DNA of 64,000 nucleotides from Perognathus longimembris pacificus (taxonomy: Eukaryota; Chordata; Mammalia; Rodentia; Heteromyidae), in contig NC_063180.1 of assembly GCF_023159225.1 (NCBI RefSeq), forward strand, positions 11,653,297 through 11,717,296, written 5' to 3'. The translations under genes were made by a program, and so were the position numbers. Shown here one piece after another: positions 36,598 through 48,521 of this stretch. Under the pieces are notes generated by a model that was given only the letters and a program-made list of their open reading frames with translations, was not told the DNA's origin and did not search any database. How positions within the stretch are numbered: the stretch's first letter is position 1; the number at the start of each line of letters is the position of its first letter.

Positions 36598-38535
36598 AGC
36601 AGCAGATCCCTAGCTGACCTCCCTCCGACATCGCAGTTTTCTCACCCCATAGAAACTTTTACTCCTAGAAAGACAGCCAGAGTAAGTTCTAACAGTACAG
36701 GGATTCTGGCCAGGAAGGAAAAATCGACTTTGCTCGTCTGAAAACACAGATTTGAGCTCCGGGCGGCATTCCGCCGCCGTGCCAGTGCCGGCGCCGGCAC
36801 AGCACCCAGCACAGCAACCCGCACTCCATGTGGCTAAAGCACACAGCTTAGACCAGCGAGAAATAATCCAGATGGTGGCTGAGCACAGACGACCTAAAAT
36901 CACAGAGAAAGCGTGAGTACCCCACGAAAGATATTCACACTCGCGCCCACAGAGCAGCTTCTGGAAGGCAGCCCTTCTCCCACCACCAGAGCAACGCACC
37001 ATCTTTGCCACTGGCATAGGGTCAGACCAGATTGGAACTAAAGCAGGCCTGGGGAAAGCAAGGACAAAGGAGCCATCTTTGAAAAGGGCAAGAGGGACTG
37101 AACAGTGAGAGCCAGCTCCGCCCAGGAGAATGCCCCCTGCCCAGGCGGGAGGCGAGTCCTGGGCCTTGGCTTAGCCAGAGGTGCCCTGTCCTGCCCGCCG
37201 GAATTTCTAAATTTAAAGCAAAAACTGCGAGCAGCTACCAGGGGCACAGAAACACCAGAAGGGGTAACAAAGAGTTCCTGGGACAGCTAAACGGTCCCAT
37301 CACAGAGGAAGCCCAATTCCCAGCCCGAAACAGAGCTGCATTCCATAGCCACCTCCGCCAAGGAGGCTGCCTCCCCCAGGCCAACAACTCTCAGCCCGGT
37401 AAAACAGGCCAGAGGTGCCCTGCCCTGCTGAGTCCACAGCCTATTCAAAGCCAAGCATCAAAGGCAGGGGCTGCAGAGCAGACAGAGGAGCCACGGTTCC
37501 TGAGACTGCTCAAGTCCCCATCTCCAGAGGACAACCAAGGCCTACCTGCAAGCTGTGCGAACCACAGAGACCCAGGATTGCACCAACAGGGCAGAAGGGT
37601 CAGAACAGATCCACCCCCTGCAAACTGAAATCAAGTCAAACCCAGCCAATCAGGAAAATAGACTGCAGACAATTGCAAGGAAACCAGAGACTGGGGAAAG
37701 ACCACCCAAACAAGGAGGACTCCATTTTATTTTTCTTTTCAAACATTTTTTAAACATTTTTAGAAAAAAAATACTTTTTAATTATTTTACTTCTGCAACT
37801 TCGTTGTTTTGTTTTGTTTGTTTGTTTGTTTGTTTTCCATTTTTACCAGTTTGTTTTATCAAGTTTTTTTGTGTTGTTTGTTTGTTTGGGTTGTTCCTTT
37901 TCTGTTTTTTTTCCTTTTTTTTTCTTTTTTTTCTTTTTAAAATAATTTTTCTCTGTTTTGTGCATCTGTCTTCCAGTATTTTTACTTTATTTCTCTCTTT
38001 GCATTCTCTTTCTTTAAAACTTACTTTCCTATGAATAACACCTCCACTCTTTTCTGCTAACTCCCCATTGTCTGTCATTTTAACCTTGTTCTTTCTACTG
38101 ATTCTACTCTTCTCCACATTTCCACATCACTGAAACAAAACCAAAATCACCACCACCCCCCAATACATTTTACTCTATTCTCTTTACTACCTCCAACTTA
38201 CCCTCCTGACTTACTGCCTGGACCTCCAGATTCCATTGACTTCTGGTTATTGGATAGAGGGTATCCCCACTTAATCTGAGTGAATCAAAGTGGTCCATAG
38301 AGAAAGCCAGTCCTAAAAGAACTTAATATATAAACAAGTATTGTGTATAGGGTTGTAACAGTAAATAAGTAACTACTGAATACAGGGACCAGGATCGGTT
38401 GTTATATTGAAATTGTATTCTTTAGGAACACCAAATGTAATTTTATACACAGGTATAAAAGGTATCTGTATATAATTGTGAACTTGTAAGATTTACACAA
38501 CGGTGCTTGGTAAGGGCTGCTTTGGGTCTTAAACA
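36598..38535 (+). promoter_or_regulatory. inner L1 5' UTR / internal promoter region
   Basis: The proximal 0.8 kb is the most GC- and CpG-rich stretch of this part of the window (for example GGCATTCCGCCGCCGTGCC and GTGCCGGCGCCGGCACAGC near 36765-36800), as expected for an L1 promoter that has not yet lost its CpGs. The distal part (37720-38010) is very T-rich with TGTT repeats. Frames in it are not conserved with the L1 ORFs. Promoter function is inferred from position in the family. Confidence 0.65.
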
Positions 38536-39697
38536 GTGCTCACAGGTGCTGGTAGATTGGCATTCCCAAATCAAATGGGCAGAAGTAACACAAGAAAGAT
38601 GGCAAACAATGAAGTCTTATCCCCCACTCAAAACAAGCAGGAAGCAGAGCAGTCAATCAAAGACATAGAAGAGAACCCCCAAAATGCTCTAAAAAAGTCT
38701 ACGGATAAACATGATAAATGAAAAGTTTGAATCTCTTTAGTCAATTATTCTAGAGAGTGAGGAGGCAAAGCTAAAATTAATGGAGAATTTCATGGCATCC
38801 ACAAATAGAAAGATAAATGAACTTCAAGAGTCAAATGAAAAGATAGCTACTCAGCTTAAAGATTTGAAAGACAACAATCAAAACCAAAGTAATGAAGTTA
38901 ATGAAGTAAAGAAATCCATACAAGACCTAAGAAATGACATGGAAACCATCAGGAAAGACCAGTCAGAAGGAAAAGAGATTCAAAATCAAGTAGCTAGCCT
39001 ACAGTCCCGACTAACTGAAGCAGAGGATCGAATCTCAGGAGCTGAAGATTCCTTAGATTCTATGGAGAAAGATAAAAAATCAATACAAATCCATTCCAAT
39101 CAACAAAACAGATCGCTACAGGAGATTCAAGACATGATCGGGAAGCCCAATTTAAGGATAATAGGTATTGAGGAAAACTTGGAGAAAGAAGTTAATGGGA
39201 TAGGCAATCTATTTAACAGAATATTAGCTGAGAACTTCCCAAATATCCATAAAGAAAGGCTTATACAGATACAAGAAGTATTTAGAACCCCAAACCCACC
39301 AGACCAGAATAGGACATCCCACCGACACATTTTGATCAAAACAGGATCAGTAGAGTACAAGGAAAGAATCCTTAAAGCGGTTAGGGAGAAGAAAACAATT
39401 ACATATAAAGGAAAAGCAATCAGAATTACCCCAGACTTCTCAGCAGAGACCATGAAAGCAAGGAGAACCTGGAATGAAGTATACCAAACACTAAATAACA
39501 ATAACTACCAACCAAGAATTCTGTACCCAGCCAAACTCTCATTCATAGCCGAAGGTCAAATAAAAGTCTTCCAGAGTAAGGAAAATCTGAAACAATATAT
39601 CTCCACCAAACCAGCTTTACAGAAAATCCTCAAAGATGTACTATACAGGGAAAATAATCAAGATCCCAATACAGACAGAGAAATGAACCCTAAATAG
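38536..39697 (+). pseudogene. inner L1 ORF1, one frameshift
   Basis: The N-terminal part (GRSNTRKM, 38575 on) is open to 38721. The frame then shifts, and 38780-39697 is open for 305 codons. That long part shows a charged coiled coil (first roughly 110 residues), an RNA-recognition-type region around NLRIIGIEENLEKEVNG, and the C-terminal domain with ITYKGKAIRITPDFSAETMK and YPAKLSFIAEGQIKVF. This is the best-preserved L1 coding sequence in the window. ORF1p is the L1 RNA chaperone. The break between 38700 and 38780 means no full-length protein from a single frame. Confidence 0.88.
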
Positions 39698-39749
39698 TAA
39701 ACATCAGATCAAGAAATGGGAAGACACAGCTTTAAACAAGTTAGTGATA

Positions 39750-40740
39750 ATGAAAGGAACAAACGATCATCTCTCAATCCTAACTCTCAATATTAATGGA
39801 CTTAATCTCCAATCAAACGAGATAGGCTCATAAGTTGGATCAAAAATCAAGATCCATCTTTCTGCTGCCTCCAAGAGACACATATATCCAGCAAAAGTAA
39901 ACATCTTCTAAAAGTGAAAGGTTGGAATCAAATCTATCAAGCAAATGGCCCCCATAAGCAGGCTGGAGTTGCAGTCCTAGTATCAGACAAAATTGACTTC
40001 AAATTAAAAAAGGTAAGAAGAGACAAAGAAGGTTACTACATACTAGTAAAGGGATCTCGCCTACAGGAAGATATAACCATTCTAAATATTTACACCCCAA
40101 ATGCAGGAGCACCCAACTTCATCAAACAAACAGTACTGACTCTAAAAACACTCATAGACCCAAGCATATTGATAGTTGAGGACTTTAACACTCCACTATC
40201 ACCTCTGGACAGATCAACACGCCAAAAACTGAACAAAGAAACCTCAGATCTTAATAATTGCCTAGAACAACTAGGATTAATCGACATCTACAGAATATTC
40301 CACCCAGCAACAACAGAATACACATTCTTCTCGGCGGCACATGGAACATTCTCCAAAATTGATCACATCTTAGGGCACAAAGAAAATCTGTACAAATTCA
40401 GAAGCATCAAAAACATTCCCTGCATTCTCTCAGACAACAATGGAATAAAATTAGACCTCAACTCAAACAGCCACCACAGAAAATACTACAATTCATTGAG
40501 ACTAAACAACACACTGCTGAACCATCAGTGGGTCATTGAAGAAATTAAAAAGGAAATTCAAATGTTTATGGACTTCAAGTTAAGGACACAAAGTACCAGC
40601 TCCTTTGGGACACAGCATAGGCAGTACTCAGAGGAAAATTTATATCTCTGAGTACATATATCAACAAACTGGAGAAACAGCAACTCAGTAATTTAAGGAA
40701 GCACCTTAATTTTCTGGAGAGAGAACAGCAAGCCAAACCC
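39750..40740 (+). pseudogene. inner L1 ORF2, endonuclease part only
   Basis: It starts MKGTNDHLSILTLNINGLN, loses one base near 39805, and is then open at 39914-40651. The endonuclease is recognisable (YYILVKGSRLQ, ILNIYTPNAGAPNF, FSKIDHILGHKENLYKF), but two conserved motifs are altered: VGDFN reads VEDFN and the SDHNG motif holding the catalytic histidine reads SDNNG. After about 40740 the sequence joins the 3' UTR, so the reverse transcriptase and C-terminal domains are absent. Confidence 0.88.
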
Positions 40741-40750
40741 CAAGTCATGG
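40740..40750. other. internal deletion junction in the inner L1
   Basis: The ORF2 sequence ...GCCAAACCCCAAG is followed directly by TCATGGAAACAATTG of the 3' UTR. Undeleted copies read CCCCAAGCCAATAGG on the ORF2 side (42158) and CTCCAAGTTACGGAAACGAC on the 3' UTR side (14450). CCAAG is shared, so the join used about 5 nt of microhomology. Confidence 0.85.
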
Positions 40751-41167
40751 AAACAATTGTTATATCACAGTTGTAACTACTTTCAATGTCCTGTGTGTAT
40801 CTGTAGCTTCTAATATTGATGATGTTCTTGTATCACCTTCCTGTGCTTTTATCTACACTATCTCAGTAATCTTATCTGAGTATTTTGGAAACCGTGTATA
40901 CTGGTATTGGAAGTAGGAAATTGAAAGGGAATACCAAATTTGAGAGACACAGGGTAAAAAACGAGAAACAACTACAAAAGCAATACTTGAAAAACTGTTT
41001 GGTGTAAGTGAACTGAACACCTCCGGGGGTGGGGGGGAAGGGAAAGGGGGAGGAGGGAGGTGCTTATGTGAGACAAGGTAACAAACAGTACAAGAAATAT
41101 ATCCAATGTCTAGCGTATGAAACTGTAACCTCTCTGTACATCAGTTTGATAATAAAAATTTGAAAAA

Positions 41168-41180
41168 AAAAGAACAAGCA
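41168..41180. repeat. right target duplication of the inner L1
   Basis: AAAAGAACAAGCA, matching 36341-36353. The outer ORF2 resumes immediately after it. Confidence 0.9.
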
Positions 41181-44100
41181 ATAACGTCTCAATCCTAACT
41201 CTCAGTATTCTTTGATTTAACTCTCCAATTAAATGACATAGATTGGCAAGTTGGATCAAAAAACAAAATCCATCTTTCTGCTGTCTCCAAGAGGTGTACA
41301 TTGCCAGCAAAAGCAAACATATTCTAAACGTGAAAAGCTGGAGTAAAATCTATTAAGCAAATGGCCCCAACAAACAGGCCAGTGTCGCAATCTTAGTATC
41401 AGATAAAATTCACTTCAAACTAAAAAAAGTAAAAAGAGACAAAGAAGGCTACTACATACTAATAAAGGGATCTCTCCTACAGGAGAACATAACAATCTTA
41501 AAGATCTACACACTAAACACAGGAGCTCCCAACTTCATCAAAAAATCACTACTGACTCTAAAAACTCTCATAGACCCAAACATATTGATTGTTGGAGACT
41601 TTAACATACCACTCTCACCCCTGGACAGATCAACACACCAAAAACTGAGCGAAGAAACCTCAGAAATAAACAACTGCATAGACCATCTAGACTTAACCAA
41701 CTTCTACAGAATACTGCACCCAGCAACACAAGAATATACATTCTTCTCAGAAGCACATGCAACATTCTCCAAAATAGATCATATGTTAGGGCACAAAAAA
41801 CCCTGCATAAATCCAGAAACATTGAAATCATTCCTTGCCTTCTCTCAGACCACAATGGGATAAAACTCGAGCTCAATGCCAAAGGCTACCAAAGAAAACC
41901 TCACAACTCATGGAGACTCAACAATACATTAATGAACCACCAATGGATCATCGAAGAAATCAGAACAAAATTTCAAATGGTTGTGTAATTAAACCAAGAT
42001 GAACATACAAAGTACCAGCTCTCTGGGACACAGCAAAGACAGTATTCAGAGGAAAATTTGTAGCTCTGAGCACCTACATCAACAAATTGGAGAAATCTCA
42101 ATTCAACAACTTAACAAAGCACCTTACACTCTTTGAGAGAGCACAACAAGCCAAACCCCAAGCCAATAGGGAAAAGCAAATAATTAAAATCAAATCTGAA
42201 TTAAATGACTTAGAATACAAAAAAAAAAAACAACAAAAAACCATAGAGAGTCAAAAAAACGAAGTGCTGGTTCTTTGAAAGAATTAACAAGATAGACAGA
42301 CCCCTAGCAAACATGACCAAAAAATGAAGACAGCACACCCAAATAAACAAGATCAGAGATGAAACAGTAACATCACTACAGAAACAAAAAGATCCAGAAT
42401 ATAATAAGGGACTATTTTGCAAACCTGTACGCCAACAAATTCAAGAACCTGGAAGAAATGGAAAAATTCCTAACAAAATTTGATATACCCAAACTCAAGC
42501 AAGAAGGTTTAATCTACTGAACACATCCATATCCAGCAATGAAATTGGAACTGCAATGAGATCTCCCTTCCAACCAAAGCCCAGATCCAGATGGATAAAC
42601 AATGGAATTTTGCAAGGCCTTCAAACAGTTCTCACACCAATACTCCTCAAACTCTTCAATGGAATAGAGAGTAAAAGCTCACTGCCAAACACATTCTACG
42701 ATAGTAGTATAATGCTAATCCCAAAATCAGACAGGGAATGATCAAGGAAAGAGACACATTTCCTCTATGAAAATCGATACAAAGCTTCTCTACAAAATTC
42801 TGGCCAACTGGCTTTAACAAATTATCAAAATATCATACAATATGATCAAACTACATTAATTCCAAGGATGCAAACTTGTTTCATGGTGATATCCCTAGAT
42901 GCGGTAAAAGCATTCGAGAAAATCCATCACACATTTTTGATAAAAGCCCTGGAAAACTGGGATTCCAAGGAACATTCCTGAAAATAATAAAAGCTGTCTA
43001 TGACAAACCAACATAATACTAAACCAGCATAATACTAAATGGTGAAAAGATAAAGCCATTCCCTTTAAAATCAGGAGCAAGACAAGGATGTCCCCTCTCT
43101 CCTATCCTATTCAACATAGTACTAGAATTCCTAGCCAGAGCAATTAGGCAAGAAGAAAACATAAAGGGGATCCAAATTGGAAAAGATGAAGTTAAACTTT
43201 CTCTCTTTGCAGAGCACATGATCCTATACCTAAAGAACCCCATTGACTCTACGCCCAAGCAACTAGAGCTGATCCAAAACTTTGGCAAAGTAGTAGGATA
43301 TAAAATAAATCCCCCAAATCAATGGCTTTTATAGATGCCAACAACTGGAAGAGCTAGGCAGAAATAAGAAAAGCAACACCTTTTGCAATAGCCTCAAAAA
43401 ACATAAAATAGGAATAACCATACCAAAGAACTCTATGATGAGAATTTTTAAAACCTGAAAAAGGAAATTAAGGTAGAATTCAAGAAAAGGTAAAACCTCC
43501 CATGATCCTGGATTGGGAGGATTAACATCGTGAAAATGGCATTATTACCAAAAGCTATCTACAAATTCAATGCAATACCCATCAATATCCCAACACCATT
43601 CTTCAATGAAATCGAGGAAGCAATTCAGAAATTCATATGGAACAATAAAAGCCCCAAATAGCAAAAACAATCTTAAGTAGAAAGAACAGTGCAGGAGGAA
43701 TATCAGTACTAAACTTTAAGTTGTATTACAAACCTAAATTAATAAAAACAGCTTGCCACTGGCATAAGAATAGACCGAAGGAACTATGGAACAGAAATGA
43801 AGACCCAGAAATGAACTCACAGACCTATGGCTACCTAATATTTGACAAAGAAGTTTAAAAATATAGGTTGGAACAAAGGCAGTCTCTTCAACAAATGGTG
43901 CTGCCAAAACTGGGTCAACACCTGTAACAAACTAAAACTAGATCCCTATATATCACCCTGCACCAAAATCATTTCCAAATGGATCAAAGACCTACAAATT
44001 ACATCATGTACCCTGAAAAAACCACAAGAAGGAATAGGAGAAACTCTAGGACTCTTTGGCACTGGAAGAAACTTCCTCAACAAAGGCCCAGTAATCAAAG

Positions 44101-45465
44101 AAAGGTTGGACAAATGGGACTGCATCAAACTGCAGAGTTTCTGCAGAGCAAAGGACATAGCTTGCAAGATAAACAGAAAGCCCACAGATTGGGTAAAGAT
44201 CTCTACCAGCCATACAACAGACAAAGTCCTGATATCTAAAATACACACAGAACTAAAAAATAAATAAATAAATTCCTCTGAAAGAAAAAAATCAAAGAAA
44301 TAACACCCTTTAAGCAAATGGGCTAAGAACCTAAAAAGAACCTTCTCTGAAGAGGAAATGAGAATGTCGAAGAGTCACAAGAAAAAGTGCTCTACATCAC
44401 TGGCCATAAAAGAAATGCAAATCAAAACAACATTGAGATTCTACCTCATACCAGTAAGAATGTCCATTATCAGGCAATCTAACAATAACAGATGCTGGAA
44501 AGGATGTGGCCAAAAGGGAACTCTATTACACTGTTGGTGGGAATGCAAGCTTGTTCAACCCTTCTGGAAAGCTGTGTGGAGGTTCCTAAGAAGGCTAAAC
44601 ATAGAGCTCCCCTGGGACCTAACAGCCCCACTTTTGGGCATCTACCCAAAAGCCTACAAGCAAGACCACACTAAAACCACCAGCAAAACTATGGTTGTTG
44701 CAGCGCAATTTGTCATTGCTAAAACATGAAGCCCACCTAGATGCCCCTCAGTAGACGAATGGATCAGGAAAATGTGGTACATATAAGTAGTGGAATTCTG
44801 TTCCTCCATCAGAAGGAATGACACTGCGCCGTTCATAAGGAAATGGAAGCACTTGGAAAAAATCATATTAAGTGAAGGAACCCAGACCCAAAAAGCAAAA
44901 ACCCTATGATGTCCCTCATAGAGAATAGCTAGTACAGGGTTAGGCCATGCATGGTACAAGATCAAAATATCCCAGTAGTTGCACCCATATGATCACATAA
45001 GATGATGCCAAGTAAAATGGACACCACGTTATAGAGACAAGAGTTATACCACTATTGTAACTATTATCATCTTCCCATGTGAAACCGTACCTTTTGTACT
45101 TTTTTATTATTTTTTCTGGTCTGTTTGTTCGATTGTTTTCTTTAGTTTTTTTTTTTTTCTATTATTCCCTTCCTGTGGTTGTACCCCGGCTACCACTATA
45201 TCTCATCCTTAGATACTGTTTATATGGAATACCAAAATTGGGAGACAAAGGACGAAAAGACAAACCATTCCAAAAGAAATACCTACAAAACAACTTGGTT
45301 TAAATCAACTGCACGACTCGGGTAGAGAGGGTAATGGGGAGGAGGAGTGGGGGAAATGAGGGAGGAGATAACAAGTTAAACAAGAAATGTACTCACTGCC
45401 TTACATATGAATCTTTAACCCCTCTGTACCACACTTTGACAATAAAGAAAAAAGTTTAATTAAAA

Positions 45466-45999
45466 ATAATAAAGGCAGAAGTGGAAAAAATATTGGTGCT
45501 ATTTACATTCTCCAAAATATTGATTAACTTGCTCTGCAATAGAGCTTAATCATAATGAATATTTTAACAGCTTCCAGAATCTTGGGCTACTGCATGAGGA
45601 GCCTCCACTCATCCTTCCACATGCTTTGTCCCATACATTTCCCCCTTGATTTACTTGGCTTCCATCTTTCACAGCAACCCATTACCGTCCTGACAAACTT
45701 TCCCATTATTTCCAATTCTTTTTAAATAGTTTAGCAAATATGTGAAAGCAGTACCCTAGTTGCAGATAGATAATTTGGCACACAATTATAATTTAGGATA
45801 CAATTATACTTTAGTGTATAATTATTACATTTCTTCCTGTTCTTGGTGTTTATATATTCTTTGTATTTTGTTATGAAAACATGCAGGGATGAATGCTTTG
45901 ATTATATATCTTTGAAAATCCAATAATTAATTTTTACAAAGAATTTTAGTAGCATATATTATTTTTACAGGGGTTTTTATTGTGAAATTTCCACACATG
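45466..45999. other. unique sequence, nothing recognised
   Basis: Contains a small ATTATA-rich patch at 45775-45830. No gene was recognised. Confidence 0.4.
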
Positions 46000-46440
46000 C
46001 ACACAATGTACCCCAATCAAATTAATCCCTCTATCAAGCTCCCACATCTCACCTTCCCCACTTCTTAAAACAACTCAACAGGTTTCATTGTTCTGTATCC
46101 ATACATGCATATGACCATATTCACCCTCATGCACCCACTCCATGGCCCAACATTTTACTGCTGGTATCTACCTCCAAACAGCCAGTTTTATTCCTGTTAC
46201 TTAAAAAAGTGTACATTTTTCTAGATGTGGGTTTTACTATGGTATTTCACATGTAATGTATTGTAATTTAGCCAGACAGTATATCCTCTTCTCTTTTTCC
46301 TTGTCTCTGATCCCTCTTTATTGTTCAACAGCACACAGCAGGTTTCCTTAGGCCATATTCATACATAGAAAATGCACTTCAATATTATTTGTTTCCATCA
46401 TTTTCTTCCTCTTTATTTTGCCCCTTATCCCCAGTTATAA
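46000..46440 (-). mobile_element. possible ancient L1 3'-end remnant
   Basis: The layout includes TTGTTCAACAGCACACAGCA and a GAAAATGCACTTCAATATT block, which parallel TTATTCAACAGCTTACAGGG and GGAATTCATTTCAGTATTT at 59450-59520. Two copies of the same old repeat are therefore present. L1 3' end is the best guess for the family. Confidence 0.35.
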
Positions 46441-46460
46441 TCATGCTCTATGTAAAAATG

Positions 46461-47755
46461 TAGTATTCTTAATCAATCAGATAAATAAGACAAATGGGTT
46501 AAATAGCATATAGCTGGTAGTTGTTAGGCAAAGAGGACATCGAAACAGAAACACAGCAGCTTATCCTCCCCTGGGAATGTGTTTGTTGAAAAAGCCAATA
46601 TAGTTGGCTTACCCTAAAACCTCATATTTTCCTAGCAGGTAAATTTTGGCTACTCACCATCAATTTTCTCCCAAGATGCTCTGAGTGATATGCAATTTGA
46701 AAGCAGTTATTTTTCCTCCTTTACATCTATCTTGGACAAGGAGCAGATTTTTACTTGTTTCCTTTTGTCTTATTTCCAATTTTTCATGGATATATGCCTT
46801 TGTAAAATAGTATAAAATGAATGTATAGAACAATAAAAACAATGACACAATATATGGTATCTACTTTTTTATCACTATATTCAAGACTCATAAAATTCCT
46901 TCCAAAAATTGCTATAAATATTTTAAGAGCTTGTTCTCAATTTCTGCACTTGACTTCATGGTGGGCCAGTAACTGAGTTTATGACTTAGTGCTGATTGGC
47001 AATAATTTGAGCTCCAGGAGTTTAGAACACATTCTCAAGTAGATGTTGCAGCTACATGAGAAAATCCACTGTTTGGGTAGGAGATAATTTTCTAGCAAAC
47101 TTACAAGAGAAATACAGATACAAACGAGTACTTTTTAGCAATTGAGTGAAATAACCAAATGGGCTAGAGTAGTCAAGAATAATGTTAGAAACACAAAGAG
47201 CAGAGAAACACAAGATCCCCCATGAAATGACCCAGAGAATCTCTGAATAAGACTGTCATAGAAACTCCTAAGGCAACTAACATTTTCTGAAAACTTCTAG
47301 AATTTGTAAAGAGGTTTTCTCATAACAATTTATTAAAATATGCTTAACGGTTTAATCAATTTCTGTATTTTTTCATAATTTTAAAATGTCACCCAAACTC
47401 TCATATGTTAATGCTTGCTAAGCGTGTAAGTGACAAAAGGTTGCATATCTATACATCTGAATTCATTTCAGTGATGGAAAATATATTTGAAGTTGATTTT
47501 GCTATATGCATATTGCAAAGCATATTTGTTTCTAAAATACTTTCAATAACCCTTAAATTAAGATTTATATGCTTATCACACTTACATAATATAAAATACT
47601 GATAAAAAGGAAGACAGCCCGAATCTTATTTTTACTAGTGAAGGATATAATTTATTATTGTTAAAGGAATATTATCAAGTAGACACATCCTAAAGGGGTA
47701 AAATTGAGGATTTTTGAGAATTTGGGAAGAGGAAAAGAATGTCTTGAGATCCTTA
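46461..47755. other. unique sequence, nothing recognised
   Basis: AT-rich DNA; short frames at 46660-46848 and 47405-47602 have no motifs. Confidence 0.4.
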
Positions 47756-47770
47756 ATCCATTTTTGTTTT
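47756..47770. repeat. left target duplication of the inverted L1
   Basis: ATCCATTTTTGTTTT matches ATCCATTTTTCTTTT at 50472-50486 with one mismatch. The pair brackets the whole composite element. Confidence 0.8.
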
Positions 47771-48405
47771 CTTTTTCAATTAAACTGTTTTCTTTATTGT
47801 CAAAGTGTGGTACAGAAGGGTTACAGATTAATATGTAAGGCAGTGAGTACATGTCTTCTTCAATTTGTTAACTCCGTCCTCATTTTTCCCCACCTCCACC
47901 ATCCCTCTTTCCTTTTTCCCCCAAGAGTTGTGCAACTGATTTACACAAAATGGTTTTGTAAGTATTGCTTTTGGAATGGTGTTTTTTTTTTTTTTTTTTG
48001 TCTTTTTTCTCTCAATTTTGATATTCACTTTCGCTTCCCCAGTTCTAATACCCATATAAACTGTATCCAGGGTATTCAGATGAGATATAGTGGTAGCAGG
48101 GCTACAAACACAGGAAGGGAATACAATCAAAGAAACAACCAGACAAAAAAAAACAAACCCAAATACAAATGGTACAGTTTCACATGACATGTTGATAAAA
48201 ATTACAACAGTTGTATGTTGGGGTCCATCTTCCCCCCTAGATGGAAGGGGCCTGAGGCACCTCCCCCAGCTGGGGAATGCAGCCTTTCCATCCTCTCTAC
48301 ATTGGAATCCGGAGAAACCGGTCGCGCAAAGAGACCCCCGACTTAGCTGGCAGCCAGCCTGGCGCCTACCAGCCCCGCCCTGGTTTGGCGCGCTCAGAGT
48401 GACAT

Positions 48406-48451
48406 AGCCCCTTGGAGGTCAAGTGACCAGCCCCTTGGAGGTCACATGACA
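48406..48451 (+). promoter_or_regulatory. 23-bp U3 tandem repeat with E-box-like cores
   Basis: Two copies of a unit starting AGCCCCTTGGAGGTCA, 23 bp apart. The first ends in AGTGACC and the second in CATGACA, giving GTCAAGTGAC and the near-palindrome GTCACATGAC. Duplicated short units are common retroviral enhancers; binding of E-box (bHLH-type) factors is inferred. Confidence 0.55.
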
Positions 48452-48515
48452 GCTCGTGGCCTATGGGAATCCTGGCCAACCCCCTTCCCCCATCATCTAC
48501 CCTTGTCCCTCTCTC

Positions 48516-48521
48516 AATAAA
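48516..48521 (+). terminator. LTR polyadenylation signal
   Basis: AATAAA about 300 bp into the LTR. It sets the approximate R/U5 boundary and fits the plus orientation. Confidence 0.8.

Larger units (their letters stand above)
36354..41167 (+). mobile_element. younger L1 with internal deletion, nested in older L1
   Basis: Complete at both ends: the 5' terminus carries the AAGACGGCGGAGGAGCAG motif and the 3' end has CAGTTTGATAATAAAAATTTG plus an A tail, with a 13-bp duplication. It has a 5' UTR (36354-38535, including a SINE), ORF1 and the first part of ORF2, then jumps at about 40740 directly to the 3' UTR. Against the 7.3-kb copy it lacks about 2.8 kb, including all of the reverse transcriptase. 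It is better preserved than its host, as expected for the later insertion. Confidence 0.92.
36338..44905 (+). pseudogene. outer L1 ORF2, interrupted by the inner L1
   Basis: The start codon at 36338-36340 is followed by only four more codons before the inner L1. The frame resumes at 41181. The endonuclease is open at 41585-41863 with VGDFN and FSKIDHMLGH present, then shifts at an A run near 41800; SDHNG follows in another frame. The reverse transcriptase active-site region near 43205 reads F-A-E-H instead of F-A-D-D. The C-terminal zinc-knuckle-like motif is visible in 44358-44729 as C-X3-C-X7-H-X4-C ([18 protein letters not shown]). Many frameshifts make it a dead copy. The end is approximate. 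Confidence 0.85.
35255..45465 (+). mobile_element. older L1 split by a younger L1
   Basis: The outer L1 is 35255-36353 plus 41181-45465, about 5.4 kb, on the plus strand. It starts inside ORF1 (5'-truncated; border uncertain by tens of bases), continues through ORF2 and ends with the 3' UTR and 'TTTGACAATAAAG' followed by A/T-rich sequence. The younger L1 at 36354-41167 interrupts it, with AAAAGAACAAGCA at both edges. No target duplication of the outer element was recognised. Confidence 0.9.

Noticed and set aside
37555..38034. 159-codon frame with a hydrophobic, Phe-rich C-terminal half
   Set aside because: It lies in the L1 5' UTR, and the hydrophobic part is a T-rich tract read as Phe/Leu. 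It is not shared with the L1 ORFs.
39914..40651. Stand-alone endonuclease/phosphatase-type gene
   Set aside because: It is the endonuclease domain of L1 ORF2, in an L1 with defined ends and target duplication.
36354..41167. Splicing as the cause of the L1 internal deletion
   Set aside because: The intact ORF2 sequence at the break is CCAAG followed by CC, so no GT donor is present. Microhomology explains the join better.
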